A stretch of 64,000 nt of DNA from Isoetes taiwanensis (Eukaryota > Streptophyta > Lycopodiopsida > Isoetales > Isoetaceae), in contig JAJEKV010000001.1 in assembly GCA_021234155.1 (NCBI GenBank), positions 27,855,768 to 27,919,767 of the forward strand. The letters run 5' to 3'. The notes beneath the pieces were generated by a model that made no database searches, was not told the DNA's origin, and saw nothing but the letters and a program-made list of their open reading frames with translations. The position numbers and the translations under genes were made by a program. This document shows, one piece after another, positions 45,801 to 58,660 of this stretch. The stretch's first letter is position 1; every line of letters begins with the position of its first letter.

Positions 45801-48800
45801 TCAAGGTAAGTGCTTGTCATTATCATTATAAGACGTCCTTAATACACCTTGATTTTCTATTGTTGAAGGCGGGTTAAACAATTGCATAAGAGACCACAAG
45901 ACTTCAACTCTTTGAACATCTCTTGATGCCTGTTGTAACATAAAATAAAACAATGAGCCTCCATGTACTCACAGAAGACATTAAAAAAAGTGTAATTTTA
46001 TACTTTACCTCCACCAGAAATCGTGCCCAAACCTTATCACTCCGAACTTCCATCATTCCCTTCAAAATGGTTAGTCCTAGCCCTCGTATATTTTCTGCTA
46101 TTTCTAGGAAAAACCCTCTTTCTTCGCAAAGCATCTGCATAGACCATTGTTAGAAATGAAAAACAATGCAACATGTCGCTTTTCACATTATACCTCCACA
46201 AGCATTTGCCTTGGTTGACAAAGATTCTCAATCACAATAGGGCAACCAAAACCCTCACCACCAAACTGTAATGCCCAACTTGCATCACTATCACCAGACC
46301 ATAAGCCACCTTCACCCTGATCCTGACAAAACAAGTTTTCCTTTTTGGTCAACATTACTACTGCAAACTTGCTCACAAATCACAAAAACTTTATTGAATC
46401 AACACAAAATTCTGCTTTTTACTACAATTATGTTCTGCAAATCTAAATTCGTGCTCAATACAAAGTAGCTCACTTTGATACCCTCAACAGCATCCCATTT
46501 GCCGCCATTTTGTGTAAGACTCTGCAGAAAATGCATATGCTTGATTGTCCTCTCTAAAAGTGCGTCAATACTGCACTGAAGTTCCAAGGATAAATCAAAC
46601 CCCAAACAGAGATATTGACCATGATGATAAAACTAAGTTACCTTAGCCGCATTGGGAACAATTTCCCTCAGTTCCCGAACTCGATCTTGAATTTGCTGTC
46701 TGTCTTTTGGACGTGGCCTAGCCAATTCACCTGTCCTTTTCCTTTTCTTGCCAAGCTTAATGAACTCCTCTTTTAGTGTCTGCTCACTTTGAGCATCATA
46801 CTTAGATTGCTGTATTAATTTATCTCCGAGGACATTTGGAGCTGTCCCCACAACATTTTTCTCTCTAATTTCTTCCTTGCCTAATAAAATTGGTTCTAGC
46901 TTATTTACATTTTCTAGTCCAAATAATATATCTCTGTTCCCAGAGGTCTGGTCAGTTTCATTTATGAAAAAAGTGGGCGATCTATTCAGTTCAGTAGCAG
47001 ATTCAGATCTAGTTGTGATGCCTGCCACAATGGCATCTAATAAAGGTTCTGCCTTGGACTCGCTGGTTGAGCGTTCTTGCATGCAAACATATTCCAGATC
47101 ATCCAGATGTTCAAAAACAAGACCTTTCTCACACACGTCTTTGGAATTGTCTTCTTTTGAACCCACATCAGCTGATGCAGCTGAAATGTCATCTAATAGA
47201 CCTTTATCGTGAATTCTGCTATACAGTGGTGCCAGTATTTCGGAGAGCTCGTCCCCTATTGCAAATTTGGATTCTAGTGTATCTAACTGCTCGTTTTTAA
47301 GCAGAGAAAACATACCAATATCATTACCTCCACTTTCTCCAGACAAGCAAGTTCCTTTTCCAGCTGCCAGTTGTCTGCTATCATTATCAAGCGATTCTTC
47401 CCCACACCCCTGATGCACACCTAGAGATTCCCCAACTGAAATCTCAGGTTTGTGATTGGAAATCGAAAATGCCCCAGGATTTGTATGATTCAACACCTGA
47501 GTATCCATGTCCCCGCTGCCAACACTCCAAAAAGAGCTGTTTTCTTGCTTAGTGCATGCTGCAGTATCTATCAAACTATGATCAAGAGGGTAAAAATTAC
47601 CTGGATCCAATTTAGACTTTGACTTTGTATCTGATAATCTAGAGTTCATTAAACGCGCGGGCTTTGCCATTGATGATAGCCCGACAAAGTCACCTCTTGT
47701 AATTTCCATACCAGTACCCTTCTCTGTAGAAGGGCTACAATCTCTCCTTGACAGAACCTTGCATGCCTGAAGAGCAGTGCCAATATTATAGCAATTTTTG
47801 TAATTGGGAGCAAATTGCTGTTCTGCAAGACTTTTCTGTTGTCCGTCATTTTCATCATAAGTAGATACACCTGGCTGCCCTACAGCTGTAACTGATATAG
47901 ATCGTTCCTGATCAATGCCATAATTGACTGAAAGCACTTTCTGCTTCAGACTCTGGAAAGTATTTGGTGGAAAGCAATTAGCACTCCAGAAGCTTCCAAC
48001 TGGTGCATCTGAAGTGCTCACAGGGGAATTGGTCAGCGAGGAATTGACCTCAAAAGTTCCCCTAGAAGGCAGCACCCTATTTTGAAGAGTACCCACTTGT
48101 TGCATCTGAAACGTCTGTGCAGCTAAGTCAGGTTGTAAATGTGCAATGCTCGAATTTTGCAAATTTAGCGGATAAGAAGATGGAGATAACGAGTGCTGCT
48201 GAAGATTTGCAGTCTTCCCAACCTGCCCACCTGCACCTTGAAGCGATGCAATCTGACTTGAACATGCATGCATCAAGCTCGGACCTCTTGCAATTGTATT
48301 TGAATGGGTCATTGGCATCACCATTGGCATCTGAAAGTTTATTGGATATGCATTCTGAACCTTGCCAGCTGGTGCTTCAGGTACAAAATCGGATAAAAAT
48401 GCACCTGGGACACTTTGTAAGGTACTAAACATGGCTTTCACGTGCCCTACCAAATTCAGGTCTTCCATTATCTGTGGATGTGTAACTAAGTAAGAAAATA
48501 AATCACAAAAAGAAATGGGTTTTTGAACCAAAATTGTGAGAAAATATCATTCTCCCAAACTTACTGTCTCTCTAGATCCCAACTGCACGACACCTTGTGG
48601 GACAGCAACCACGGCAATTGTCTGTAAGCATCTGCTATAAATGCATACTTGAATCTGGAAAAACAATAGGAGTCCCAAACATGACCATACCTTAATCCCA
48701 GCACTAAATTGGTTCGTCCATCCAGCTGGATACTGTTTACAAAAATACAATTAGAATGCTATAACTTGCAATTCTTTCCATATTCTAATATTATATAGAG

Positions 48801-51800
48801 TATGGGCAAGAATTCAGTGTCTTAATGCTTTATGCTCTTTCATGACTTGACTCAAAATTTATATAGTTTTTCTACTATCTCAAGTGCCCGTCTCAATCCC
48901 CTTTCTGTCCATTCCATTCTTAAACAATTTGTAGGTGTCATGTCAGCAGCAACGCCGCAATACATTTATCCCCTAGATTTATGTTAGAATTTTAGATCGT
49001 GTTCTGTGATCACTTTCTCGATTGTATAAGGAGAATGGAATCTAAATCTAGCATCTTTGCATATACCCATATAGTGGGGCTGAATGACGTAGACTTGGCC
49101 CGGTTGAAAATCACGGACCGAGTACAGATACAGCCCGTTTATGACTCAATAAGAAGGTATGTCGACTAGTGCATAGTATTCATTGGCAAATTCGTCCGAA
49201 TAAAAGATAGCTGAGCCCTATTATTTACAGTAAAACTTGGGAGCTACAACGCCAAAGTGGAAAAAAATCAGAGAATCTAGATATTCAAAGAGCTACAATC
49301 TACTACTCCAAGACAAAGAGAAGGCCAAAAATGCAAAGATTGTGGCATATTAAAACCAATGGTTTAGGAAATGCTAGAGTACAGAAGCACTGAATTGGCA
49401 CCGAACAGGGATAAGCTGATTTATCTATGAAGCTGAAGAACACAATGGGTGCATCTTCATGGCTGTCAAGGCAGATTCTTGTTTATTGGAAAAAGGTGGT
49501 TTTCCTAATTCCCCGCAAGAGGATTCTACAAAGGCATATATAGACTGCATATAGGAATATCAAATGCCAAATTAACAAACTATATCAGTGCTGCTCATCA
49601 TCACATGGAATCATCATGTATGGGTACAAACCTATAATGGCATCAAAGGCAACGGTGCAGTTTATTTCCACACTCCTATCAGCAGTATGTCAAGAATGCT
49701 TGCATGCACCTGATTTCAAGCACAATTTATGTTTCATCTCTGCAATCAATAAGACAGTTCTCCATGCCATTTTGCAATTTGGTATGTCAATTATACTTTT
49801 CAGGTTACCAATTGGCCAAGGAAAATGATACTTCAATTGCTCCAACTACATCAATATATGCCCCCCACGAAGAAGTCAGCAATACCTTCTGATGTCTGTG
49901 AGCATATGAAGGTAACCTCAGTCATATGCACAAGTCTGAAGCTCAAATTGCACAGCATTTATCTCCTCCTTAAGGTCCCCAACAGAATGGGGCAGCAGAG
50001 GCAGTCGACCATTCTCAAACTTGCACGAAATATTGTAAAAGCTAAGGGACTGCCAAATGTCTCCTGGGCTTTTACCCCCGTGCTGGGTTGAGAATGGTAA
50101 AAAATGTGCCTGCAAAGTTTCCGGAGAGTTGGGATCCATTATCCATGGAAGGAAATAATCCTGAAGAGATACCTGGATATGTCGAAGCTGATGTTGGTCT
50201 GTACTAATGGAAGCCATCACTCATGCTCCATCAACTCATGGAAGGACAGCTTGAACAAATGACATGACAGATTGGGTGTACAAAAACAAACATACGATCC
50301 AGTTTAAGAAATACAAAGAAAGGCTAGGGTTAATTCAGTGGGGGAGGATAATACCTGAACTGTACTAACATAGCTTAAAGGAAGGTGCTAAGGTATACGG
50401 TCAATTGAATACAATAGATTGCATTACGGATAGCTTTTTGTTAGCATATGTGGCAGCAGGATAAGGCAAATTGTCTCTTTAACTTATAATTGCATTCTTT
50501 TCACATTCTCATATTCTCTGCATGTATTTGCTTAACACGATCTAGATCTGACATCTTTGTTACCAGACACTTTCCATCTCAAGTTGCGTCTTACACAAGT
50601 TGTACCTGTTCCAAGACAGCATCTGCCCAGCAAAAGCAAGAGTTAACAAATGCATCAGCAAAGCATTCTATTCGCCTTCAACACTTCATGGACCTGGCTT
50701 GGAAATGGTATGCTTCCACACTCACCATTAAGCCACGCGTCAAAAAGCCCCGGCCCCCAAAGGTTAACAAATTATTACCCATGGAATTTGAAGCTGTTAG
50801 CTTCCCAGCAGCTATAACTATCACAAGTTTATCTTTTGTTCAATCCAGCGTTCAACCCTCTTTTCGAACAATCTCAACCAGTATAGATGTTTAATGCTGG
50901 ACCTATAGCACTGAACACTTGCAGTTGCTGTGATCAAGAATAGCTTTGCAGCAAACACGCATGCGCTGGGTGTTCTCCTTCTTGCTCAAAATGCCATAAT
51001 ATTCCCTTGCTGCAAATGATAGTTCCTGTACCAGTGCTAATGTTTTGCTCTCATAGCACAATTCAAGGACATCTCCTTGCAGCCAGCAGGCTCATCATCA
51101 CAACTATAGGCTGAATCTTCAATGAGTGAATCTCTTCTTCTAAAAAAAATTACTTTGCTTGTATGTCCAATCCTGATGGAAGTTACAAAGACATAAGTAA
51201 TAAAAAAACTAAACCTCAGTGGCACTGGTAACTATCTCCTAACTGTCCTTATGTTTTAGACAAAGCCACCACTTAACGACACTACATTACCACTACTACT
51301 CTGCACCTCTATTCATTTTCTCCTTGTTGATCCTGTTGTGGCAAGGCATCTTTGGCTATGCCTAAAACCACAATACCTAGTCAAATACACATGTTCATTG
51401 TCGAGCTTTGTAGCTACTGTAAATAAACTGTATAGAGATAATCTTGTGGAAGTGCTTACACAAGCCACAATTAAAGTGAAATCTTCTGTATTAAGTTGGT
51501 TGGAATGAAGTAATTTCTTGCCAAAAGACTATCAGTGTTGAGAGTAATATGTGTCTACTTGCATATCCCTCTGATTTGTAATGATTTTCACAAATTTTAA
51601 GCCATCTCATGAACTTAAAAACACGTTAACTGTAATATACAGACCTTACATCCTAACTGAAGAATATTCATATTGCCCGTTTACTTTAAACTGCTAGGGA
51701 GAAAATTTGTTTACATATAGAGCAAATATAGGTAACCTTTTCATTGTTCGAACGGCCGCCTGAACGTCCTTGCACATTAGCTGCAGCAGAGATTGCCTTC

Positions 51801-52956
51801 TCTCCACTGGAAAAGACCCATTGATGTTTTCCAGTGAATGCGACCCGTCCTATAATTCTGCATGACGATATAATAATCTCAATAATGTTGTACAGGATTG
51901 CAATTCCTCCATTATAATAGTGGTAAAGAATGTCACATAATGGTTCATTGTTATGATCCATAAATATCTAAGCTCACATATACAGGTAAACAATACAAAG
52001 TGACAACTGCCATAATGTGATGCTGGTAACCAAAAGTTCCACGGTTGGTTAGTTAGTGCACACCCCATGCAAGCATGGCATGGGATAGTTTGGATACTAA
52101 ACCATGAAATGCTATGAAATATAATGTGTAGTCTTTTATATCAAAATCTTATCTAAAGAATGCTAATGTTTGTTAACTTTGAACATAGGCCAATATTCTC
52201 CTTCCAGTATTCAGTAGCCAAATAGTAGTCTGTGATATTAATAACTTTTGACCTTTGCTATTCTACTTAAGGTACCTAGATTAAGCATCTGCAGAAAAAA
52301 TGCCGGAGATTGAAGATAAGATTGTTTTTAAGCCCACATACATGATAGCTTCTAGTAAGACACATAACATACCCTTCTCCCAAAGAATATACATGATAAG
52401 ACATCTTTGCAACAGCCAAGCCAATCTGTTCTTCCATTCCGCCATTCTGGGCACATAGACCCTGCTCCAATGGATTTCCTCCCATATGAAATGTACTTCC
52501 ACATGCTAATGAAGGGTTTGCCGGTGCTGGAACTGGAGCAGCACCAAAGGAAGGAATCGACAAGGTGGAATTTGAGTATTCACAATAACCATCCTCCCAA
52601 GTCAACACCCTAGGAAAATAGAGTAGAAACACATGTCAAATCAATTTCGAAGAAGAATTTTCATAAGCTTATCCCGCCCTAACATGGAATATCGTGCCAT
52701 TAATTTATCATATGTCTAGTCAAACGATGCCAACTTAATAACCACAACAATTGTTTACATCTAGCAGTAAGCTAAAGCATGAACCAAGACCTTACAGCTA
52801 ATAAGACTCGTCTTAATATGTTATAAATTTTATTTCAAATAGCAGTAGAAGAATTGCATACATGCGACTACGCCGTTTCATCTTCCAAAAAACAGCATAA
52901 CACCATCCTGTTTTGAAGCATAGACTCCTCAATGTTTGTTGAAGAACAATAGCCAT
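45801..52956 (-). CDS. LHW: LONESOME HIGHWAY-like bHLH transcription factor
   Basis: Coding exons on the minus strand, first to last: 52956-52862, 52609-52373, 51857-51737, 48732-48691, 48621-48565, 48471-46642, 46575-46474, 46322-46194, 46134-46009, 45929-45801. All introns are GT-AG. The sum, 2868 nt, gives 955 aa. The start MAIVLQQTLRSLCFKTGWCY with AVFWK matches the bHLH-MYC N-terminal domain of LHW, followed by EGIIGRVAFTGKHQW and QFSAGIKTIAVVAVPQGVVQ. A long, Ser/Asn-rich exon 6 (residues 185-794) ends in RPRPKDRQQIQDRVRELREI; helix 2 (CSIDALLERTIKHMHFLQSL) is in exon 7. The C-terminus (829-955) is ACT-like. The basic region lacks the canonical His-Glu-Arg set, as in the LHW subfamily. 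In flowering plants LHW pairs with TMO5-type bHLH proteins to drive vascular divisions; the role here is inferred. Exon 1 is small and rests on homology and frame closure. Confidence 0.95.
49930..50110 (+). pseudogene. Ty1/copia integrase scrap inside intron 3 of the LHW-like gene
   Basis: GPQQNGAAEAVDHS in one plus-strand frame and STILKLARNIVKAKGLPNVS in the next correspond to the end of the copia integrase core (pattern PQQNG-x-x-E, then R-x-x-x-x-x-A-R-x-x-x-x-A-x-x-L-P-x-x-x-W-A), with a frameshift between them. No LTRs, RT or RNase H were recognised around it. It lies antisense to the host gene, in the 3-kb intron 48733-51736. Confidence 0.6.
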
Positions 52957-53700
52957 AAACTTATTTCTATTCTGACATCAAGCTTTAGATCTCAATGTCG
53001 TCACCATCACACCTACTTTATTTCACGTTCCTAATTGCCCTGCAAGAACTTCTGTATGTGTAAATTTAAATACACAAAAAGGTAGGCCTTCCATGCTCTA
53101 TAACTCCTGATGTGCAGCTCCTAAGAATGGCTTTGTAATCAACAGGAGAAGACTCCACTTCCACTGCAGGAATTACACGCTTGGCAACCTCTCCCTATCA
53201 AGCCAGTAATTACAGAAGTAAATGCGTAACTGAGAGCGTTTACGGCACGAATTTGAGAAATTCACATTTGCGAATTTGTCTGGACTCAGTATACAGGACA
53301 ACTACATGCCAAAATCTCACATCTTCCATCGTAATTACAAGCCAGGTGCATAATCCAACAACAAGCCCATCTAATAGATGCTCACAGCACAAAGCCTAGG
53401 GTAATCGACTGGGCAAGAAGTGCGGAAGACCGCCCCGAGCAAATACTGAATGTTGAAAGAATCGCTGGAGGGTGAAGAATACCAGACCTGTATGCCGTAA
53501 TTCACTGTGGAGGCGGTGTAATTTTAGGAAGCTTATTTCTATATGAAGAAGGTGATCTTTTGGTCTGAGAACGCCCAATTGAATTTCCACATATGCTGGT
53601 CGAGAATTGGGAAGGTCACCTCTTGCCCACTTGCATTGCATTACCCCACGAACCCAATAAACACTCTCTCTTTCAAAAACTATGTCAACTTAGCTCTCCC
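52957..53700. other. 5' flank of the LHW-like gene
   Basis: Presumed 5' leader and proximal promoter. No TATA box or upstream open frame can be supported with confidence. An 81-codon minus-strand frame (53641-53396) was considered as an upstream coding exon and not accepted. Confidence 0.45.
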
Positions 53701-53960
53701 AATATTTTTCCCCATTAGCCCGATTTTCCAATTAGGACTAATGTTAAAATAAAATATCCTTAATCTCCCTTCCCCAATATTTTTCCCCATTAGCCCGATT
53801 TTCCAATTAGGACTAATGTTAAAATAAAATATCCTTAATCTCCCTTCCCCAATATTTTTCCCCATTAGCCCGATTTTTTAATTAAGACGAATGTTAAAAT
53901 ATCTTAATCTCCCAATACTCCCCCAATAGCCCGACTTCCAATTAAGACGAATGTTAAAAT
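53701..53960. repeat. 75-bp tandem repeat, about 3.4 units
   Basis: Units begin AATATTTTTCCCCATTAGCC at 53701, 53776 and 53851. The first two are almost identical, the third diverges, and a fourth partial, degenerate unit starts near 53911. The array lies about 0.75 kb upstream of the LHW-like start codon. Since 75 is divisible by three, a minus-strand frame repeats the same 25 residues, which I take as an artefact. Confidence 0.92.
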
Positions 53961-54827
53961 ATTCTGAGTGGTAGTAAATTTGTGCATAGTAACCTCCTGG
54001 GTGGAGGAGATTTCGAACATATCGGCCATCCATATCATCAAGTTGTGTGCTCCTTTGTTATCTTCTAGGAATTGACTTGTCAAAAAGGTGGCTATGCTCT
54101 GGCACTATTCAAAAAGTATGTATCTTGATTCGTTATTCAAAAGGTATGATTTGTCTTTATAATTTACTGTGAGGCTTTTCTTATGTTTTCACAAGGTGAA
54201 AAGCTAGAAATTGTCTGTATTACTGGTGTAAATACATAGTCCCTCTAATATTCTGCAATAATTATTGGGTTCTCTAATCAATTTGCTTGTGAAGCTTTTT
54301 TAGTAACACTATTATCAGAGAAGTTAGTGTCTGCAAAAGCTATGGTTGCTTACATGTGTGTCAATCTCATATATTAATTGTCAATAAAAGTCACTTTCAT
54401 TGACATGTACTGAGACATATAAACTATATTCACCTTTTATGGTGCACATTGTTGTAGATCTTGCATATAATGACATTACATTGTACAAATGACATGTTCT
54501 TAAAAGTTGGTCTGGATATTTCATTAAAATAATTGGCGACTAAATACTTCAAATGTTGTTTTCGAGTTGTGCCAATTATATAGTTTCGCCGTTTTATGGA
54601 AAAGTTTTCATATAATTTTGATCGTATACTAGTAATGACATATCTTTTAGTATTTATAAAATATATATTTTATTTTGGGAATTTTTTTTTTAATTATAGA
54701 ACGCCCCATATACTGGCTTTTAGTAGTGACCAATAAGTTTATAGGTAGGTTAATCTTTAAAGGAAAGGACTTGGTCGAGCTAGAAGTGATGTGGTTGGAT
54801 CAGAAGTCTTGTTTCATTCGCGTCAAT
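53961..54827. other. AT-rich non-coding stretch, possibly an old LTR
   Basis: No gene. It precedes a primer-binding-site-like sequence at 54828, so part of it could be a decayed 5' LTR, but no matching LTR was found in the window. Confidence 0.3.
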
Positions 54828-54839
54828 TGGTATTAGAGC
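54828..54839 (+). other. Possible LTR-retrotransposon primer-binding site
   Basis: TGGTATTAGAGC differs at one base from TGGTATCAGAGC, the sequence complementary to the 3' end of plant initiator tRNA-Met used by many plant LTR retrotransposons. An ATG and a gag-like leader follow (54850 onward), quickly broken by stops. Confidence 0.4.
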
Positions 54840-57800
54840 TTTATCAATCATGATGGAATAACCTACTGGAACATGGCTACCAATTGCGTCAATGTATCTG
54901 AGAGCCAGTATAATCAGGCTATGAGTAATGACAACTTCATAGCTACTCAGATGGCAATTCCTACTCTATCCAGTCAGGCAGAGCATTTGTCTGCCATCAT
55001 ATTCTTACCATGTTTGTTAGATATTTATCGATAACCTGCAACTCTTGGTTTTTCGTAGCACCTAGAAGATCGAAATAGCTTTTCTAAAAAGAAATAAATG
55101 CAAAAATCACTAGCGGACCATGAAAATTTGGTTGTCCCATTGTGGTTGCTTACTCCAAGTTTGCGTCGTGTGGTTCAATTGTGTTGTTCATTTTGATGGC
55201 CACAACAGAGAAAGTTCATAATGATTTCTACATTAAGATGCAATTGCCTTATGCTATGCTCCCTTATGGAACGTCAAACAAAAGGGCTTCAAGCATAGAA
55301 GCTACAATTTGTGTTCACTCCATGAATCAGGTTCGAAGTGTGTGGACATATGGTGGGGAACTATATCCCCTTGATCCTTCCATGGGTAAGGGACTCCCTT
55401 TCAAATATGTGAGCAATTTAGTGAAGTTTTGTGGTGATGGTGCAACCAGTCTCCTTGGATATTGTCAAAGCCAGTCTCAATTGCAGGTTACAACGTCTAG
55501 AAAGGAATTACTTCCAATTAATTCAACAGAATCTTTCCTTTAAACTAATTATGTTGTTTTATTGAAGCAAAGGAATGATGCTATGAGTTGTGAAAGTATG
55601 CTTAACACAGTCTGCAATACAAATAAACTTGCTTAGGTAACTAGCGAAGCAATATGCTAGTTTGCAATAGAAGAGAATAGAATAGAATAAAATAAATTTT
55701 TCAACATCCACGAAGACCAAGAGGCCATGGGACCCATACAATGGCCTAGTACAACCATTACTACTAGGACTAAAAAACCCATGCCTCGAAAGGTAAAACC
55801 TTGCCTCCTTGGTATGAGGAAGAGAAAGAAGAACCTTCGTCCAATGGAGGGTTTGAAATATAATGAAACACATTCAGAAAATGTTCTAATTTGTTTTCTA
55901 ATGACCAGGAGAAAACCTACGAAGATTGTTGCTTAGTTGATCTGAATGAGAAAAACACCCTTTATTTAGATCTCTAGCTTGCTCTATTCCCTTGTCAAGT
56001 ACTATGACTTCACAGTTGAGGAGACAGAGGGAAGCTTCAAGTATGTCTAAAACTAGACAAAATGGAGCTCATGAAGTTTGGAAAGTATGAGAAAGTCTCT
56101 ATACTTTGAATAGGGGACTAGCCAAAGTCACCTGGGATAATAAGAAGTGGTTATGAGATCAATCTGAGGATGATACTATGGTTGGGTCTCTTCAAAGTGA
56201 AGAAAGAGAGCCATGAAGGTTTAAAATGGGTGCTTGATCAACTGACATTAGCATCATATCTAGATTTGAAGCAGAGGAGGAAACATATGTTGAGGCATAT
56301 ATGGATCTTTTTGAGTAATTTTTCACTTGGCATCTGATCTAAAGACAAAAAGGCTATGTAATGTAAAGAATAGAAGTTATGGAACTACTAAAAATTGCCT
56401 TTTTTGCATGCATGTGAGAAATCAAACACTGAAAAGCAAAGAAATAACTCCAGTGATCTGAATTCTTTTGAAAATGGTACAGATTTGCACGCTTTATTGT
56501 TTTGTTAGAATTGTTGAAAAAAATGTTTTTTTTAAGCTGCAGATTCGTCTTCAACGTACAAGACAAAAATGCAAGAAATGAGGAAATGTCAAGGGTAGAG
56601 AAAGTGCTCACAGAAGTTGGGCTGCACGGAGGGAACATGAAAATAGAATCGAATTAAAAGAAGAAAGGCGGGACGGTTGTGCCATAGAAAGTACGCCTTG
56701 GTGGTGCGAAGGCGGAGCATTTAATAAAAGATCAAAGACCACCAGGCAAGAGAAAAACAAGGTATGAGAGGGTTCAGAATTGCTTATAGATGCTAAGGAA
56801 GACTATTCAAATGATGTGCGTTCAACTCTAATAAAGTAGGAGTCATGGGATGCTCTTTCAAATTTGTCTACATACATATGAGGCGCAATTTTCCGAAAAA
56901 GAGACATGGAGAAATTTGTGCAAGTAGCAAATCGCTTCATAATTCATAAAGGCATTTATTGAGGCCTGGAGTGAGAGAGATAAATCACTACATGCATGTT
57001 CTATATGTACATAAGGAATAGATAGCTAGCACAAGCAAGCTAAAGTAACATTCTTGCGCAAGATCCTAGACAACACATATATTGGCCGAAGTGAAGTGGT
57101 ATTCTCATCGGGCTGAGTACAAATTGATTCCCCTTACTAGGAATAGAAAATTTTAGAAACTTTAAAAAAAAAAAAGGCGTTCCAAGCTCGATAACCATCG
57201 AGCGCTCAATGAAAATAAAGAACACAATATAAAAGATAATCCATCCGTTGCATATAGTTGCACCAAACAAAAGTTGCAGCAACCATAAGGATGACTCTCG
57301 ATCACCTGCATGCAGCAGCTGAGAAATGCCAAAAGAAAACACAAAGGTTATGGACGTCAAGGGATGAAGCTCCAATCCCCCCCTCCCATTCCCAACAACC
57401 AAGAGACCTTCAAAAGTAACCTTCAAAGACAAGAGTGGAAAAAAAATGACTTGTCAGAGGGTTAGGTGCCTTGCACAAGAGTGCACATCAATGCATCAGG
57501 GCAGTGACAAAATGGTTAGAAAGAAGCATGGAAACTTCCCAAACAAGAGGGAGCTTGAGGACAATATAGCCATGAAGCAGCTCCTGCAAGGTCTGCGGGG
57601 CAAATTGGTGAAGTTATGCTTGGTAGCTCAACACCTAGCAGTCTAAGTAATAAAGACTTGAAAATGCTATTGACGATGCAAAATCTGGATTGCGAGAAAC
57701 TATTCACGTATTACAATTTCTTCTTGCAAGTTTAGTAGCAGACAACACCAAAGAACAGATGTGAATTCATCATGAATAAGTAATATCCGAGAATTCAGAT

Positions 57801-57909
57801 CAAGAGAATAGAGCTATGAAATTGAAATTGTTGGTCTTTATTAGGAGCAAGAAGATACAAAAGAGGTCATTGAGGAGTTTTTTAGAGACGTTATGTACTT
57901 CCATTTAAA
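54840..57909. other. Decayed sequence, probably retrotransposon-derived; no gene accepted
   Basis: A 133-codon plus-strand frame (55142-55543) is the longest open stretch. It contains YGGELYPLDPSMGKGLPFKY, which I do not recognise, and it has no exon partners. Around 56230-56330 plus-strand pieces recall a gag segment of LTR elements (FEAEEETYVEAYMDLFE), weakly. The minus-strand frames at 57040-57432 show no motif. Confidence 0.35.
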
Positions 57910-58660
57910 GACATTATGTGCTTGCATGATCCTCAAGCTATGCAAAGCAGGAGATTGGATAAGCCAAGGGCTTATAGTGGGCTTGTATTAGTGAAATTCA
58001 GAAGTAAAGAAGCACACTTAACACATGCACAATTAGATGCCAGAAAGAAGGATTGGGCAAGGGTGGAGGAAGCTCGTGAAGAGGGATTTATTGCATATTT
58101 TGGATAAAATGGTAAAAGTTGTAATCAGGAAAAACGAAAGGAATAGGAACCCCAGACTGTGAGGCTGATAGCATGATTGTCATAAGTCAAAATTGCTGCT
58201 AATCCAAGTGTATGGTCCACAATGGACGTCCTTCTATGCTTTGAAGTATGGGAGCATCAAACTCGCATAATACCTGAGATTGCAGTATTTACATTAGTAG
58301 GATTAGTTTGGAATAAGAAGGAGCGAGGGTAAGAAGAGGACATGGAGGCCCAACAGTGTACGCTTGTCCTGAGAATGCACAAAGAATCATTGTGATGGTA
58401 AAACAAGAATTCAACTAGTCCATGTGGCTACGGATTGAGCTTCAAAACCAAGTAACTTATTTGATTACTTGTGATTTTGCATCAATTAATATGAATATTG
58501 ACAACCAGCCGAGAGTGGATAAAGAGAATTCACTTTATGGATTGGCCATGGATACTTTAAAATATATGGATTTAGGGGTAGTCATAATTGTATAAGACTT
58601 CAACGCAAGAATGTGAGGGATGCAAATAGTGCCATATGAGTAGGAAGGAGATAATATGTA
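57910..58660 (+). mobile_element. LINE D scrap: ORF1 end followed by endonuclease start
   Basis: QLDARKKDWARVEEAREEGF (about 58036-58095) followed by IAYFG, and NGKVVI in a shifted frame, fits the RRM tail of plant LINE ORF1. After a gap, broken frames give ASINMNI and LYGLAMDTLKYMDLGVVIIV, then DFNARM, which matches the endonuclease motif G-D-F-N-A-R. Many stops and frame changes are present. Its end touches the tandem array at 58655. Confidence 0.5.

Noticed and set aside
46877-48428. Plus-strand frames of 77-111 codons
   Set aside because: They are antisense shadows of the large exon 6 of the LHW-like gene.
53396-53641. 81-codon minus-strand frame as exon 1 of the LHW-like gene
   Set aside because: It does not resemble the LHW N-terminus. 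The segment 52956-52862 encodes the expected LRSLC and YAVFWK motifs and joins in frame to exon 2.
53680-53865. 61-codon frame made of three identical peptide units
   Set aside because: It is the translation of the 75-bp minisatellite.
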